The translations under genes and the position numbers were made by a program. A DNA stretch of 64,000 nucleotides from Mycobacterium sp. ITM-2016-00317 (GTDB lineage: Bacteria; Actinomycetota; Actinomycetes; Mycobacteriales; Mycobacteriaceae). Shown here one piece after another: positions 27,599 through 37,229 of this stretch. Within the stretch, counting starts at the first letter, position 1. Every line of letters begins with the position of its first letter. The notes below the pieces were generated by a model. That model saw nothing but the letters and a program-made list of their open reading frames with translations, made no database searches and had not been told where the DNA came from. The DNA lies in the NCBI RefSeq assembly GCF_002968295.1, contig NZ_CP134399.1, forward strand, positions 3,782,001 through 3,846,000, written 5' to 3'.

Positions 27599-27604
27599 TA
27601 GCTT
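27599..27604 (+). promoter_or_regulatory. Putative -10 box of a leaderless promoter (ribokinase-like gene)
   Basis: TAGCTT ends 7 nt before the ATG at 27612 with no ribosome-binding site in between. The region is the 71-bp divergent spacer with proA. Confidence 0.4.
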
Positions 27605-27611
27605 GGCGCTC

Positions 27612-28472
27612 ATGGTGACGCGGGTCTGTGTGGTGGGCAGTGTCAACGCCGATCTCACGTTCGGCGTCGACGCGCTTCCCGGGGCCGGACAGACCGTCCT
27701 GGCGTCGGCGCTGTCGACCACGCCGGGCGGCAAGGGCGGCAATCAGGCGGTCGCGGCGGCGCGTTCCGGCGCGGTGGTGCAGCTCGTCGCCGCGCTGGGC
27801 ACCGACGCCGCCGCCGGGGATCTGCGGGCGCACCTGAGCGCCAACTCCGTCGGCACCGACGGCGTGACGACGGTGCCCGGTCCGAGCGGCACGGCCGCGA
27901 TCGTGGTCGACGGCACCGCCGAGAACTTCATCGTGGTCGCGCCCGGAGCCAACGCGCATCTGAGCCTGAGCTCACCGGCCGTGCGGGACGTCGTCGCCGC
28001 CGCCGAGGTGGTGCTGGTGTCGCTGGAGATCCCGGTGGACACCGCACTGACCGCGGCCCGGGTCGGGCGCGCAGCCGGGGCGACCGTGATGCTCAACGCG
28101 TCGCCGACCCCGGACGACGTCGCCACGCTGGCCGAGGTCGTCGACGTGGTGGTGGTCAACGAGACCGAGGCCGAGGGTTGGTTCGACGGCGAGCGGCCGC
28201 GGGTGCCGCACGTGATCGTCACCCGGGGTGGGCGCGGTGCCACCTACTTCGGGCCGGACCGCCTGGACGTGCCTGCGCCGTCCGTCGAGGCGGTGGACAC
28301 CACCGGCGCCGGCGACGTGTTCGCCGGCGTGCTCGCCGCGCACTGGCCGCGCGGGGTCGACTACGCGCTGCCGCGCGCCTGTGCCGCCGGAGCGTTGGCG
28401 ACGCTGGTGCACGGTGCCGGGGACTGTGCCCCTTACAGTGAGGCTGTCGAGGACGTCCTGGAGGCGTCCTGA
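27612..28472 (+). CDS. rbsK: Ribokinase-like PfkB-family sugar kinase (Rv2436-like)
   Basis: The 286-residue kinase shows PfkB signature 1, PGGKGGNQAVAAARSGA, near residues 39-55 and signature 2, VDTTGAGDVFAGVLAAHW, near 234-251 with the catalytic Asp in GAGD. The N-terminal VVGSVNADL is typical of ribokinases. It should phosphorylate ribose or a similar sugar at the 5-hydroxyl. It is at the rbsK position of M. tuberculosis (between proA and nadE), though no ribose transporter is next to it. The enoyl-CoA hydratase gene follows after 20 nt. Confidence 0.85.
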   Translation: MVTRVCVVGSVNADLTFGVDALPGAGQTVLASALSTTPGGKGGNQAVAAARSGAVVQLVAALGTDAAAGDLRAHLSANSVGTDGVTTVPGPSGTAAIVVDGTAENFIVVAPGANAHLSLSSPAVRDVVAAAEVVLVSLEIPVDTALTAARVGRAAGATVMLNASPTPDDVATLAEVVDVVVVNETEAEGWFDGERPRVPHVIVTRGGRGATYFGPDRLDVPAPSVEAVDTTGAGDVFAGVLAAHWPRGVDYALPRACAAGALATLVHGAGDCAPYSEAVEDVLEAS

Positions 28473-28492
28473 CCCGACGGAAGGACCTCGCG

Positions 28493-29308
28493 ATGACCAC
28501 CGGACCCCGGCCGCCAGAAGGCGACTGGCTCGGCACGCCGTACCTCCACTTCACCCGCGAAGGGGCGTTCGGCGTCTGCAGGCTCGACCGGCCAGAGGCG
28601 CGCAACGCGATGACCCCGGCGATGTACTTCGGCATCAAGTACGCGGTCAAGCACGTCGAGCGCGACCCGGACCTGGCCGGGCTGCTGCTGACCGGCACCG
28701 GCGACGTGTTTGCTCCGGGCGGCGACATGGGCGGCGGTGGGGCCGACAACTGGATGACGTTCGGCGCGACGCTCGGGATGGACGCATTGCCGTTCGACAC
28801 GCTGCGCCAGTCGGCCAAGCCGGTGGTGGCCGCGGTGAACGGGCTGTGCCAGGGCGGTGGGATGCAGATCGCGCTGTGCGCCGACATCGCCGTGGTCAGT
28901 GACCGGGCCACGTTCCGGGTCCCCGAGCTGTACCGGGGCATCGCCGACACCTACTACAGCCACATGCTGGCCCGGCTGATCGGGCCTGTGCGCACCCGAG
29001 ACCTGATGTTCACCGGACGCACCCTGACCGCCGAGGAGGCGCACGACTGGGGGCTGGTCGCCCGCGTGGTGCCGCACGACGACCTCGCCGAGGCCGCGCG
29101 GGAGGTCCTGGCACAGTGCTGCCGGACCGCGCCGACGGCCAGGACGGTGATCAAGTCCAGTCTGGACAACTACATCGGGCTCTACGACCGCATCGGCATG
29201 CAGGCCAGCCTCGGCGCGCCGGAGTCCATCGAGGGCTTCATGGCCTTCAAGGAGCGCCGGTCACCGGAATGGGTGCACCCCGAGCTGCGCGTCGACGGCA
29301 GGCTCTAG
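28493..29308 (+). CDS. Enoyl-CoA hydratase/isomerase-family protein
   Basis: The 271-residue crotonase-fold protein has the oxyanion-hole segments FAPGGDMGGGG and NGLCQGGGMQIALCADIAVV. The second catalytic Glu position is kept in FRVPELYRGIA, but the first (the Glu of GGGxE in rat crotonase) is Gln here (GGGMQ). This makes plain hydratase activity less certain and a related isomerase, hydrolase or thioesterase reaction possible. A GGAAGGA ribosome-binding site precedes the ATG. The gene probably shares a transcript with the ribokinase gene 20 nt upstream and converges on nadE. Confidence 0.87.
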   Translation: MTTGPRPPEGDWLGTPYLHFTREGAFGVCRLDRPEARNAMTPAMYFGIKYAVKHVERDPDLAGLLLTGTGDVFAPGGDMGGGGADNWMTFGATLGMDALPFDTLRQSAKPVVAAVNGLCQGGGMQIALCADIAVVSDRATFRVPELYRGIADTYYSHMLARLIGPVRTRDLMFTGRTLTAEEAHDWGLVARVVPHDDLAEAAREVLAQCCRTAPTARTVIKSSLDNYIGLYDRIGMQASLGAPESIEGFMAFKERRSPEWVHPELRVDGRL

Positions 29309-29326
29309 ACAGGTCGGCGCGCGGGG

Positions 29327-31369
29327 CTACTCGGCGGGGATCGAGCGCTCGATCTCGTCGAGCCAGGTCCGCGCCGACATGTCCGACGGTGCCCGCCAGT
29401 CGCCCCGCGGCGACAGCGACCCGCCGTGGGAGACCTTGGGACCGTTCGGCAACGCCGACCGCTTGAACTGTGAGAACGAGTAGAAACGCTGCGCGAAGAC
29501 CTGCAGCCAGTGCCGGATCTCCTTCAGCGAGTACTCCGGTCGCTTGTCGTCCGGGTAGCCGGGCGGCCAGTCGCCGCTGGACGCGTCGCTCCAGGCGTGC
29601 CAGGCCAGGAAGGCCACCTTCGACGGGCGGAACCCGAACCGCAACACCTGGAACAGCGAGAAGTCCTGCAGCACATAGGGACCCACCTTGCCCTCGGTGG
29701 ACTGGATCTCCTCGTCCTCGCCCGCCGGGACCAGTTCCGGGCTGATCTCGGTATCGAGCACGTCGAACAACACTTCGTTGACCGCGTCGTCGAACTGACC
29801 GGACGTCGCCACCCACCGGATGAGGTGCTGGATCAGGGTTTTCGGCACCCCGCCGTTCACGTTGTAATGCGACATCTGGTCGCCGACACCGTATGTCGAC
29901 CAGCCCAGTGCCAGCTCGGACAGATCACCGGTGCCCAGCACGATCCCGCCGCGCTGATTCGCCAGCCGGAACAGGTAATCGGTGCGCAGACCGGCCTGCA
30001 CGTTCTCGAACGTGACGTCGTACACCTTCTCGCCGCGGGCGAACGGGTGGTCGATCTCGGTCAGCATCAGCTCGGCGGTCTTGCGGATGTCGATCTCCGA
30101 GAACGTGACACCGAGTGCTTCCCCGAGTCGGACCGCGTTGCTCTTGGTGCGGTCGCCGGTCGCGAAGCCGGGCAGCGTGAACGCCAGGATGTCGCTGCGC
30201 GGCAGGCCCAGCCGGTCCATCGCGCGGGCGGCCACGATCAGCGCGTGCGTGGAGTCCAGACCACCCGACACCCCGATGACCACCTTCGGCGACCCGATCG
30301 CGCGCAACCGCTGTTCCAGGCCCGACACCTGGATGTTGTAAGCCTCGTAGCAGTCCTGTTCCAGCCGAGCCGCATTCGAGGGCACGAACGGGAACCGTTC
30401 GATCTTGCGTCGCAATCCGATGTCGCCGGTCGGCGGGTCGAGCCGGAACGGGATGCGCCGGTACCTGTCGGCGGCGATGCCGTGGTGCACGCGGTTGTCG
30501 TCGAAGGTGCCCATCCGCGTGCGTTCGGCGCGCAACAGCTCGAGGTCGACGTCGGCCACCGAGCGGCGGACCCCGGCCGGGAAGCGTTCGGACTCGGCCA
30601 GGCAGTTGCCGTTCTCCCACACCATCGTCTGGCCGTCCCATGCCAGGTCGGTGGTGGACTCGCCCTCTCCCGCGGCCGCGTACACGTAGGCGGCCAGGCA
30701 GCGCGCCGACGCCGAGCGGGCCAGCAGCGCGCGGTCCTCGGCTCGGCCGATGGTGATCGGGCTGCCCGACAGGTTGGCCAGCACCGTCGCCCCGGCCAGC
30801 GCGGCCTCGGCGCTCGGTGGGATCGGCACGAACATGTCCTCGCAGATCTCCACGTGCAGCACGAACCCGGGCAGGTCGGTGGCGGCGAACAACAGGTCGG
30901 GACCGAACGGGACGTCCTCGTCGCCGATCCGGATGGTTCCGTGCACATCGTCGCCTGCGGCCATCTGACGACTCTCGTAGAACTCCCGGTAGGTCGGCAG
31001 GTACGACTTCGGCACGACACCGAGCACCCGGCCCCGGTGGATGACGACGGCGGTGTTGTAGACCCGGTGACCGAAGCGCAGCGGTGCGCCGATCACCAGT
31101 ACCGGCATCAGCGCGGCCGACCCGGCGGCCACCTCGAGCACCGCCTCGTGCACGGCCTCCAGCAACGCGTCCTGGAGCAGGATGTCCTCGATCGAATAGC
31201 CCGACAGCGTCAGCTCGGGATAGACCGCCAGCGCCACGCTGTCGGCGTCACACTCGCGGGCCACCTCCAGCACCTGCTCCGCGTTCGCGACAGGGTCGGC
31301 GATGGCCACCGGCTGGGTGCAGGCGGCGACACGGACGAAACCCTGCTGATAGGCCGAGTAGAAATCCAT
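29327..31369 (-). CDS. nadE: Glutamine-dependent NAD+ synthetase
   Basis: The 680-residue two-domain enzyme has an N-terminal nitrilase-type glutaminase domain (Glu in YPELTLSGYS, Lys in VPKSYLPTYREFYE, Cys in VEICEDMFVP) and a C-terminal ATP-pyrophosphatase synthetase domain (VIGVSGGLDSTHALIVAARA, GTGDLSELALGWSTYGVGD). It amidates nicotinate adenine dinucleotide with ammonia channelled from glutamine. Length matches the M. tuberculosis enzyme (679). It is divergent from the Sir2-type NAD-dependent deacylase gene, a neat pairing of NAD synthesis and NAD use. Confidence 0.97.
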   Translation of the reverse strand: MDFYSAYQQGFVRVAACTQPVAIADPVANAEQVLEVARECDADSVALAVYPELTLSGYSIEDILLQDALLEAVHEAVLEVAAGSAALMPVLVIGAPLRFGHRVYNTAVVIHRGRVLGVVPKSYLPTYREFYESRQMAAGDDVHGTIRIGDEDVPFGPDLLFAATDLPGFVLHVEICEDMFVPIPPSAEAALAGATVLANLSGSPITIGRAEDRALLARSASARCLAAYVYAAAGEGESTTDLAWDGQTMVWENGNCLAESERFPAGVRRSVADVDLELLRAERTRMGTFDDNRVHHGIAADRYRRIPFRLDPPTGDIGLRRKIERFPFVPSNAARLEQDCYEAYNIQVSGLEQRLRAIGSPKVVIGVSGGLDSTHALIVAARAMDRLGLPRSDILAFTLPGFATGDRTKSNAVRLGEALGVTFSEIDIRKTAELMLTEIDHPFARGEKVYDVTFENVQAGLRTDYLFRLANQRGGIVLGTGDLSELALGWSTYGVGDQMSHYNVNGGVPKTLIQHLIRWVATSGQFDDAVNEVLFDVLDTEISPELVPAGEDEEIQSTEGKVGPYVLQDFSLFQVLRFGFRPSKVAFLAWHAWSDASSGDWPPGYPDDKRPEYSLKEIRHWLQVFAQRFYSFSQFKRSALPNGPKVSHGGSLSPRGDWRAPSDMSARTWLDEIERSIPAE

Positions 31370-31406
31370 GCCTCATTGTTGCCCGTCACCGTCACGGATA
31401 TGCATC

Positions 31407-31423
31407 GCCCCGCCCTGCGGGGC
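31407..31423. other. GC-rich hairpin in the nadE/sirtuin divergent spacer
   Basis: A perfect 7-bp stem (GCCCCGC and GCGGGGC) with a 3-nt loop lies between two divergent starts, where a terminator is not expected. It could be a protein-binding palindrome or a leader structure for nadE. Confidence 0.4.
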
Positions 31424-31459
31424 TGATCAGCGCGAATGCCGCGTGCCGGAGCGATCGCC

Positions 31460-31465
31460 TACATT
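31460..31465 (+). promoter_or_regulatory. Putative -10 box of a leaderless promoter (sirtuin gene)
   Basis: TACATT lies 7 nt before the GTG at 31473 (4 nt before an alternative GTG at 31470). No ribosome-binding site is present, which fits a leaderless mRNA starting at 31473. Confidence 0.4.
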
Positions 31466-31472
31466 CGGTGTG

Positions 31473-32315
31473 GTGGAAGCACCGGAACTCGTCGCACTAC
31501 TGCAGGGTCGGCGCGTCACGGTGCTCACCGGGGCCGGCATGTCGACCGATTCGGGGATCCCCGACTACCGAGGCCCGGATTCCCCGCCCAGCAACCCGAT
31601 GACGATCCGCCAGTTCACCTCCGACCCCGAATTCCGGCAGCGCTACTGGGCGCGCAATCACCTCGGGTGGCGGCACATGGATCGGACGCTGCCCAATGCC
31701 GGGCACCGGGCGCTGGCCGCGCTCGAACGCGCCGGGGTGGTCACCGGGGTGATCACCCAGAACGTGGACCTGCTGCACTCGAAGGCGGGCAGCCGGCGCG
31801 TCATCGATCTGCACGGCTCCTATGCCCGGGTGATCTGCCTGGACTGCGGGTACTCGATGTCGCGCGCTGCGCTGGCCGACCTGCTCGAAGCCGCCAATCC
31901 TGGTTTCGCGGCGAAAGCGGCCGCCGTCGGCGGCATCGCGGTGGCCCCGGACGCCGACGCCGTGGTGTCCGATACCGCGTCGTTCACCGTGGTGGACTGC
32001 CCCCGGTGTGCGGGCATGCTCAAGCCCGACATCGTGTACTTCGGCGAGAATGTGCCGAAAGAGCGTGTGGAACAGGCATATTCGCTGGTCGATGAGGCCG
32101 ATGCGCTGCTGGTCGCCGGGTCCTCGCTGACCGTCTATTCCGGCTACCGGTTCGTCCGGCACGCCGCCGCGGCGGGTATGCCGATCGCGATCATCAACAG
32201 GGGTCGCACCCGCGGCGACGATCTGGCCGACGTCAAGATCGACAACGGATGCTCGCCGATGCTGGCCCTGCTCGCCGACGAACTGCCGACCGCCGGGGCG
32301 GTCCTCACCAGGTGA
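31473..32315 (+). CDS. Sir2-family NAD-dependent protein deacylase
   Basis: The 280-residue protein has the sirtuin NAD-binding motif TVLTGAGMSTDSGIPDYRG, the TQNVDLLHSKAG block, the catalytic histidine in DLHGSYARVICLDCG, and a zinc site made of CLDC and CPRC. The LKPDIVYFGENVP segment is also typical. It removes acyl groups from lysines, using NAD. An insertion of about 40 residues between the two Cys pairs is rich in Ala. The start is one of two adjacent GTG codons. It overlaps the convergent P450 gene by 11 bp. Confidence 0.92.
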   Translation: MEAPELVALLQGRRVTVLTGAGMSTDSGIPDYRGPDSPPSNPMTIRQFTSDPEFRQRYWARNHLGWRHMDRTLPNAGHRALAALERAGVVTGVITQNVDLLHSKAGSRRVIDLHGSYARVICLDCGYSMSRAALADLLEAANPGFAAKAAAVGGIAVAPDADAVVSDTASFTVVDCPRCAGMLKPDIVYFGENVPKERVEQAYSLVDEADALLVAGSSLTVYSGYRFVRHAAAAGMPIAIINRGRTRGDDLADVKIDNGCSPMLALLADELPTAGAVLTR

Positions 32316-33582
32316 CGGGCATCCTGCGGACGGCATGGATGAAATTGCCTGCCACGTAGGACGGCTCACCGGCCTGCAGGCCCGGGATCTGCGTGAGCAG
32401 CTCTCCGAGGATCGCCCGGAGCTGGGCCCGCGCCACATGGGCCCCGAGGCAGAAGTGTCGCCCGCCGCCCCCGAATCCGAGGTGAGGATTGGGGTCGCGG
32501 CCCAGATCCAAGCATTCCGGACGATCGAACACGCTCGTGTCCCGGTTGCCGGACGAGTAGAACATGACCACCTTCTCGCCGGCCGAGATGTGCTGCCCGT
32601 TCAGCTCGTAATCGCTTGCCGCCGTGCGCCGGAACGTCATCACCGGGCTCGCCCACCGGATGAACTCCTCGACGGCGCCGCCGATCCGCTGCTCGAAGGC
32701 CGCCGTCAGCCAGGCCCGTTGGTCGGGGAAGTCGGTGAGCGCCTTCATCGCGTGGCTGGTGGTCTGCCGGGTGGTGTCGTTGCCTGCCACCGCGAGCAGG
32801 ACGAAGAACGCGGCGATCTCCGAGTCGGTGAGCCTGGCCCCTTCCACCTCGGCGTGCACCAGCGGACTGAACAGGTCGTCACCGGGGTCGGCCCGGCGCT
32901 CGGCGGCCAGTCCCAGAGCGACCTGATGCAGGTACATCTGGCTGGTGAACAGCACCTCCAACGGGTTTCGGCCGTCGAGGAACTCCGGGTCCCCCCAGCT
33001 CACCATCGCGTCGGCGGCGTCGGCCACCGCGTGGCGCTCGGAATCGGGGATGCCGACCATGTCCGACAGCGTGCGCACCGGCAGTTCCTTGGCGCAGTGG
33101 GCGACGAAATCGACCCCGCTTCCGGCCGCCCGCAACTCGGCGACGATATCGCGGGCGTTCGCTTTGATCGAGTCCTCGATCCGGCGCACCTGGCGTGGCG
33201 TGAACGCCGCGTGCACGACCTTGCGGATCAGCGTGTGCCGGGGTGGATCCATCGCCAGGAACGACTGAGAGGCCTCCAGCAGCTCCTCGGGGACGTTCTC
33301 GAAGAGCACGCCCTTGCCGGACAGGAAAACCTCGCTGTTGCGGCTCACCTCCACGATGTCGGCGTGCCGGGTGACGGCCCAGTAGCCGAGGTCGCTGGGA
33401 TCGGGCATCAGCGCGTCCTCGACCGGCGGGTGCCAGCTGACCGGACGCGCCGCCCTGAGCTGAGCGAATACCTGTTCCCGCTGGTCTGCGGTGGTGGACC
33501 AGAAAGCCCGCGAGGACAGATCTATCGGGTCGTACGTCCGCGCCGGCGGGTCGGCAGGAAGTGTGTTCGGGGTCACAGCCAT
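32305..33582 (-). CDS. Cytochrome P450
   Basis: The 425-residue P450 has the I-helix oxygen-binding motif VAGNDTTRQTTSHAMKAL, the K-helix ExxR in EEFIRWASPV, and the heme-binding loop LGFGGGGRHFCLGAHVARAQ with the proximal Cys. The overall look, with AGNDTTR and the GGGGRHFCLG loop, is that of the mycobacterial CYP124/125/142/189 group that hydroxylates sterol side chains and branched lipids, but the substrate is not proven. No ferredoxin gene is adjacent. It is divergent from a TetR repressor, and a 21-bp palindrome sits between its -35 and -10 boxes. Confidence 0.9.
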   Translation of the reverse strand: MAVTPNTLPADPPARTYDPIDLSSRAFWSTTADQREQVFAQLRAARPVSWHPPVEDALMPDPSDLGYWAVTRHADIVEVSRNSEVFLSGKGVLFENVPEELLEASQSFLAMDPPRHTLIRKVVHAAFTPRQVRRIEDSIKANARDIVAELRAAGSGVDFVAHCAKELPVRTLSDMVGIPDSERHAVADAADAMVSWGDPEFLDGRNPLEVLFTSQMYLHQVALGLAAERRADPGDDLFSPLVHAEVEGARLTDSEIAAFFVLLAVAGNDTTRQTTSHAMKALTDFPDQRAWLTAAFEQRIGGAVEEFIRWASPVMTFRRTAASDYELNGQHISAGEKVVMFYSSGNRDTSVFDRPECLDLGRDPNPHLGFGGGGRHFCLGAHVARAQLRAILGELLTQIPGLQAGEPSYVAGNFIHAVRRMPVTW

Positions 33583-33588
33583 AGTTTG

Positions 33589-33618
33589 ACGATACGACTA
33601 GACATAATGTCTAGTCAA
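33589..33618 (-). promoter_or_regulatory. Putative promoter of the P450 gene
   Basis: On the minus strand TTGACT (33613-33618) and TATCGT (33589-33594) are spaced by 18 nt. The palindromic operator fills the spacer, so repressor binding would directly exclude RNA polymerase. Confidence 0.5.
33596..33616. promoter_or_regulatory. 21-bp perfect palindrome, TetR operator
   Basis: GACTAGACAT, one central A, and ATGTCTAGTC form a perfect inverted repeat, the usual size and shape of a TetR-family operator. It lies in the 66-bp spacer between the divergent P450 and TetR genes and overlaps the P450 promoter, so the repressor probably controls both genes. Confidence 0.85.
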
Positions 33619-33648
33619 TGTGCCCAGGAGCTCGGATAAGCTCGATGC

Positions 33649-34284
33649 GTGCCGTCGGTAACCAGAAAGCCGCAGGCCGGTCGTCAGGAGCGGCGCGAGC
33701 AGATCGAGCGCCGACTACTCGAAGCGACCGACCGGCTGATGGCCGAGGGTGCGAGCTTCACCGAGCTCAGCGTCGACCGCCTCGCCACCGAAGCGGGGAT
33801 CTCCCGGGCGAGCTTCTACATCTACTTCGAGGACAAGGGCCACCTGCTGCGCCGGCTGGCATCCCAGGTTTTCGGTGATCTCTCCGCGGCTGCAGCGCGC
33901 TGGTGGTCGGTGACGGCCCGCCGCGATCCCGCCGACGTCCATGCCGCAATGACTGCGATCATCGCCGCTTATCGCCGACATCAGCCGGTACTCGTCGCCC
34001 TCAACGAGATGGCGCCGTACGACTCGGCGGTCGGCCAGACCTATCGCGAACTGCTCGCGGAGGTGAGTGAGAGTTTCCAGGCCGTGATCGTCGAAGGCCA
34101 GGCCGCGGGAACCATTCGGCGCCAACTCTCCCCGGAGACGACCGCCCACACTCTCGTGTTGATGGTGGAGCGGTCCTGTCAGCAGAATCTGCCGTCGAAG
34201 CCCTCGTCGTTCGACGCCGAGCTCGCTGCTGTTCTGACCGAGATCGTCTGGGGCGCACTGTATCTGACTCCCGCATTGCCCTAG
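33649..34284 (+). CDS. TetR-family transcriptional repressor
   Basis: The 211-residue protein has an N-terminal helix-turn-helix ([14 protein letters not shown], then [30 protein letters not shown]) and a helical ligand-binding domain. The GTG start at 33649 is preceded by TAAGCT ending 6 nt upstream and no ribosome-binding site, so the mRNA may be leaderless. It is divergent from the P450 gene and separated from it by the palindromic operator, so the P450 substrate or product is the likely inducer (inference). It meets proB tail to tail, the stops overlapping by 3-4 bp. Confidence 0.9.
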   Translation: MPSVTRKPQAGRQERREQIERRLLEATDRLMAEGASFTELSVDRLATEAGISRASFYIYFEDKGHLLRRLASQVFGDLSAAAARWWSVTARRDPADVHAAMTAIIAAYRRHQPVLVALNEMAPYDSAVGQTYRELLAEVSESFQAVIVEGQAAGTIRRQLSPETTAHTLVLMVERSCQQNLPSKPSSFDAELAAVLTEIVWGALYLTPALP

Positions 34285-35393
34285 ACCGCGACGAGGTCGT
34301 CGGCGTGCACGGCGGGCCTGCGCATCTCGGCAGGCAGATCCGAGGTGGACCGGCCCAGCATGGTCGCCAACTCGGCGGCGTCATAGGCCACCACACCGCG
34401 GGCGACCATCGTGCCGTCCTGGTTGCGGAGCTCGACGACGTCGCCCCCGTAGAACCGGCCGGACACCGCCGTGATGCCGGCAGGAAGAAGCGAACGGCGC
34501 TGCCGCACCACGGCTCTCACCGCTCCGTCATCCAGGGTCAACGCGCCGGCGGCCTCCGCGGCGTAGCGCACCCAGAACCGCCGCGCCGACATCCGCTCCT
34601 GACGCGGCGCGAACACCGTGCCCACCGACGCGTCGTCGAGTGCGACGGCGGCGTCGGAGGCCGCGGCCAGCAACACCGGCACCCCGGCATCGGCGGCCAA
34701 CAGGGCCGAGGACAGCTTCGACACCATGCCGCCGGTGCCCAGATCACTGCCGCGGCCCGCTGTCACGCCTTCGAGGTCGTCGGGCCCGGCTACCTCGGGG
34801 ATGAACCGCGCCGGGTTGTCCTTGGCCGCCTTGCGGGGATCACCGTCGTAGAGACCGTCGATGTCCGACAGCAGGATCAGCGCGTCGGCGCCGACGAGGT
34901 GGGCCACCAGCCCCGAGAGCCGGTCGTTGTCGCCGAACCGGATCTCGTTGGTGGCCACGGTGTCGTTCTCGTTGACGATGGCGACCGCGTGCAGCGCACG
35001 CAACCGGTCCAGGGTGCGCTGGGCGTTGTTGTGCTGCACGCGCATCGAGATGTCGTGAGCGGTCAGCAGCACCTGCCCCACGGTGCGCTCATACCTGCCG
35101 AACGCCGCGCTCCACGAGTTGATGAGGGCCACCTGCCCGACGCTGGCCGCGGCCTGCTTGGTGGCCAGGTCGGTCGGCCGTCGGGACAGACCGAGCGGCT
35201 CGATGCCCGCCGCGATCGCGCCCGAGGAAACGATCACCACATCCGAACCGGCCCGCATTCTCGCCTCGATGGCATCGGCCAGTGACTGCAGCCGGTTGGT
35301 GTCGAACTCCCCCGACGGCGTCGTCAGCCCGGTGGTGCCGATCTTGACCACCACCGAGCGCGCCTTACGGATCGCCTCCCGGTGGGCGCTCAT
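34281..35393 (-). CDS. proB: Glutamate 5-kinase
   Basis: The 370-residue protein has an amino-acid kinase domain ([80 protein letters not shown]) and a C-terminal PUA domain (from about residue 275). ProB makes gamma-glutamyl phosphate, the first step of proline synthesis, which ProA then reduces. The ATG at 35393 overlaps the obg stop (ATGA), so proB is translated with obg, rpmA and rplU upstream in the operon. The partner gene proA at 26292-27540 is frameshifted in this sequence, which would leave proline synthesis broken unless it is an error. Confidence 0.97.
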   Translation of the reverse strand: MSAHREAIRKARSVVVKIGTTGLTTPSGEFDTNRLQSLADAIEARMRAGSDVVIVSSGAIAAGIEPLGLSRRPTDLATKQAAASVGQVALINSWSAAFGRYERTVGQVLLTAHDISMRVQHNNAQRTLDRLRALHAVAIVNENDTVATNEIRFGDNDRLSGLVAHLVGADALILLSDIDGLYDGDPRKAAKDNPARFIPEVAGPDDLEGVTAGRGSDLGTGGMVSKLSSALLAADAGVPVLLAAASDAAVALDDASVGTVFAPRQERMSARRFWVRYAAEAAGALTLDDGAVRAVVRQRRSLLPAGITAVSGRFYGGDVVELRNQDGTMVARGVVAYDAAELATMLGRSTSDLPAEMRRPAVHADDLVAV

Positions 35394-36835
35394 TCTTCGG
35401 GTTCGCTCTGCCTGCGCGCCTTCCGTGCGGCCTTGCGCTCGTCGGCCCCGACCCGGTCGGTCTGCTCCAGACGGATGTCGGTGCCGCGTCCCGACAGGTA
35501 CACGTCGACACCGGCCGGGGTCTGCGGCTCCCAGTCGAAGGTCATGTCGCCGATGGTCACCGCGCATCCGGGTTTGGCGCCGAGCTTGATCAGCTCGTCC
35601 TCGACGCCGAGGCGAGCCAGCCGGTCCCCGAGGTAGCCGACGGCTTCGTCGTTCTCGAAATTGGTCTGGGCGACCCAGCGTTGCGGCCGGGTGCCCTTGA
35701 CCACGAAGCCGCCTTGACCGTCGGGTTCGACGGAGAACGCGGTCTCGTCGACCGGGACCGGCCGGATCACCGGTCGGCGCGGCACCACGGCGGGCTGGCT
35801 GGCCCGGTAGGCGGCCACCATGTCCCACAGCGCGAACGTCAACGGCCGCAACCCTTCCCGGGCGACGGTCGAGATCTCGAACACCGGCCAACCGAATTTG
35901 GTGGCGATGTCCTCGCGCACGAAGTCCGCCAGTTCGCGGGCGTCGGGAACGTCGATCTTGTTCAGCACCACCGCGCGGGGGCGCTCGGCGAGATCACCCA
36001 GGATCGAATCACCCTGCAGCGTCGGCGTGTACGCCGCGATCTCGGCCTCCAGCGCCTCGATGTCGGAGACGGGATCGCGGCCGGGCTCCAGGGTCGCGCA
36101 ATCGACGACGTGCACGAGCACCGCGCAGCGTTCGATGTGCCGCAGGAAATCCAGTCCGAGGCCGCGGCCTTCCGAGGCGCCGGGAATCAGTCCCGGAACG
36201 TCGGCGACGGTGTAGGTGTGTTCGCCGGCGGAGACGACACCGAGATTGGGGGCCAGCGTGGTGAACGGGTAGTCGGCGATCTTCGGCTTGGCGGCCGAGA
36301 TCGCGGACACCAGTGAAGACTTGCCTGCCGACGGGAAACCCACCAGGCCCACGTCGGCGACGGTCTTGAGCTCCAGCGTGAGATCGCGGGCCTCACCCTT
36401 CTCGCCGAGAAGCGCGAAGCCGGGCGCCTTGCGCGCCCGCGAGGCCAGGGCCGCGTTACCGAGTCCGCCGCGGCCGCCTGCAGCGGCTTCGAAGCGGGTG
36501 CCGGCACCGACCAGATCCGCGAGGATCTGGCCGTGTTCGTCGAGTACGACGGTGCCGTCGGGGACCTTGACCTCCAGATCGGCGCCCGCGGCGCCGTCCC
36601 GGTTGCTGCCCGCGCCCTGCTTGCCGCTGGGCGCGGCCACGTGCGGGTGGAAGTGGAAGTCGAGCAGCGTGTGCACCTGGGGGTCCACGACGAAAACGAC
36701 GCTGCCGCCGCGTCCGCCGTTACCGCCGTCGGGGCCGCCGAGCGGCTTGAACTTCTCGCGGTGAACGGAGGCGCACCCGTTGCCGCCGTTACCGGCCCGC
36801 GCGTGGATGACGACGCGGTCGATGAACCGGGGCAT
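35390..36835 (-). CDS. obg: Obg-family GTPase CgtA
   Basis: The 481-residue protein has the glycine-rich Obg fold ([36 protein letters not shown]), a G domain with P-loop [23 protein letters not shown] and NKIDVPDA, and a C-terminal OCT domain followed by a basic/acidic tail. Obg binds the 50S subunit and links ribosome assembly to growth and stringent response. It lies 80 nt after rpmA, the typical rplU-rpmA-obg-proB operon of actinobacteria. Confidence 0.97.
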   Translation of the reverse strand: MPRFIDRVVIHARAGNGGNGCASVHREKFKPLGGPDGGNGGRGGSVVFVVDPQVHTLLDFHFHPHVAAPSGKQGAGSNRDGAAGADLEVKVPDGTVVLDEHGQILADLVGAGTRFEAAAGGRGGLGNAALASRARKAPGFALLGEKGEARDLTLELKTVADVGLVGFPSAGKSSLVSAISAAKPKIADYPFTTLAPNLGVVSAGEHTYTVADVPGLIPGASEGRGLGLDFLRHIERCAVLVHVVDCATLEPGRDPVSDIEALEAEIAAYTPTLQGDSILGDLAERPRAVVLNKIDVPDARELADFVREDIATKFGWPVFEISTVAREGLRPLTFALWDMVAAYRASQPAVVPRRPVIRPVPVDETAFSVEPDGQGGFVVKGTRPQRWVAQTNFENDEAVGYLGDRLARLGVEDELIKLGAKPGCAVTIGDMTFDWEPQTPAGVDVYLSGRGTDIRLEQTDRVGADERKAARKARRQSEPEE

Positions 36836-36915
36836 TGGAGGTCCTTTCCATGACGAAATCTACGTTCTGTCGGCCTGCCGCGAAGCCCGCCGCGAACGTG
36901 GATCTCGCGTGAAGG

Positions 36916-37212
36916 TCAGGCCTCGGGAGCCGCTCCGGCGGCGACGTCGACCGACGGGCGGATGACGCGAACAACGTTGACGGTCTTGCGACCGCGCTTG
37001 CTGCCGAACTCGACGGCGCCGGGGGCCGTGGCGAACAGCGTGTCGTCGCCGCCGCGGCCGACGTTCACGCCGGGGTGGAAGTGAGTGCCGCGCTGGCGGA
37101 CCAGGATCTCGCCGGCCTTGACGACCTGGCCGCCGAACCGCTTGACGCCGAGCCGCTGCGCGTTCGAGTCACGACCGTTGCGTGAGCTCGAGGCGCCCTT
37201 CTTGTGTGCCAT
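36916..37212 (-). CDS. rpmA: 50S ribosomal protein L27
   Basis: The 98-residue protein begins [20 protein letters not shown] and continues [40 protein letters not shown], a textbook L27 whose N-terminal tail reaches the peptidyl-transferase centre. The C-terminus has a short Val/Ala-rich actinobacterial extension. It starts 17 nt after the rplU stop and is co-transcribed with it. Confidence 0.98.
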   Translation of the reverse strand: MAHKKGASSSRNGRDSNAQRLGVKRFGGQVVKAGEILVRQRGTHFHPGVNVGRGGDDTLFATAPGAVEFGSKRGRKTVNVVRVIRPSVDVAAGAAPEA

Positions 37213-37229
37213 GTCTGTCGCTCCCGTCG

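Noticed and set aside
29510..31426. Long open frame on the plus strand opposite nadE (638 codons)
   Set aside because: It is the antisense shadow of a GC-rich gene; the product is rich in Arg, His, Gly and Val with no fold, and nadE on the other strand is unmistakable.
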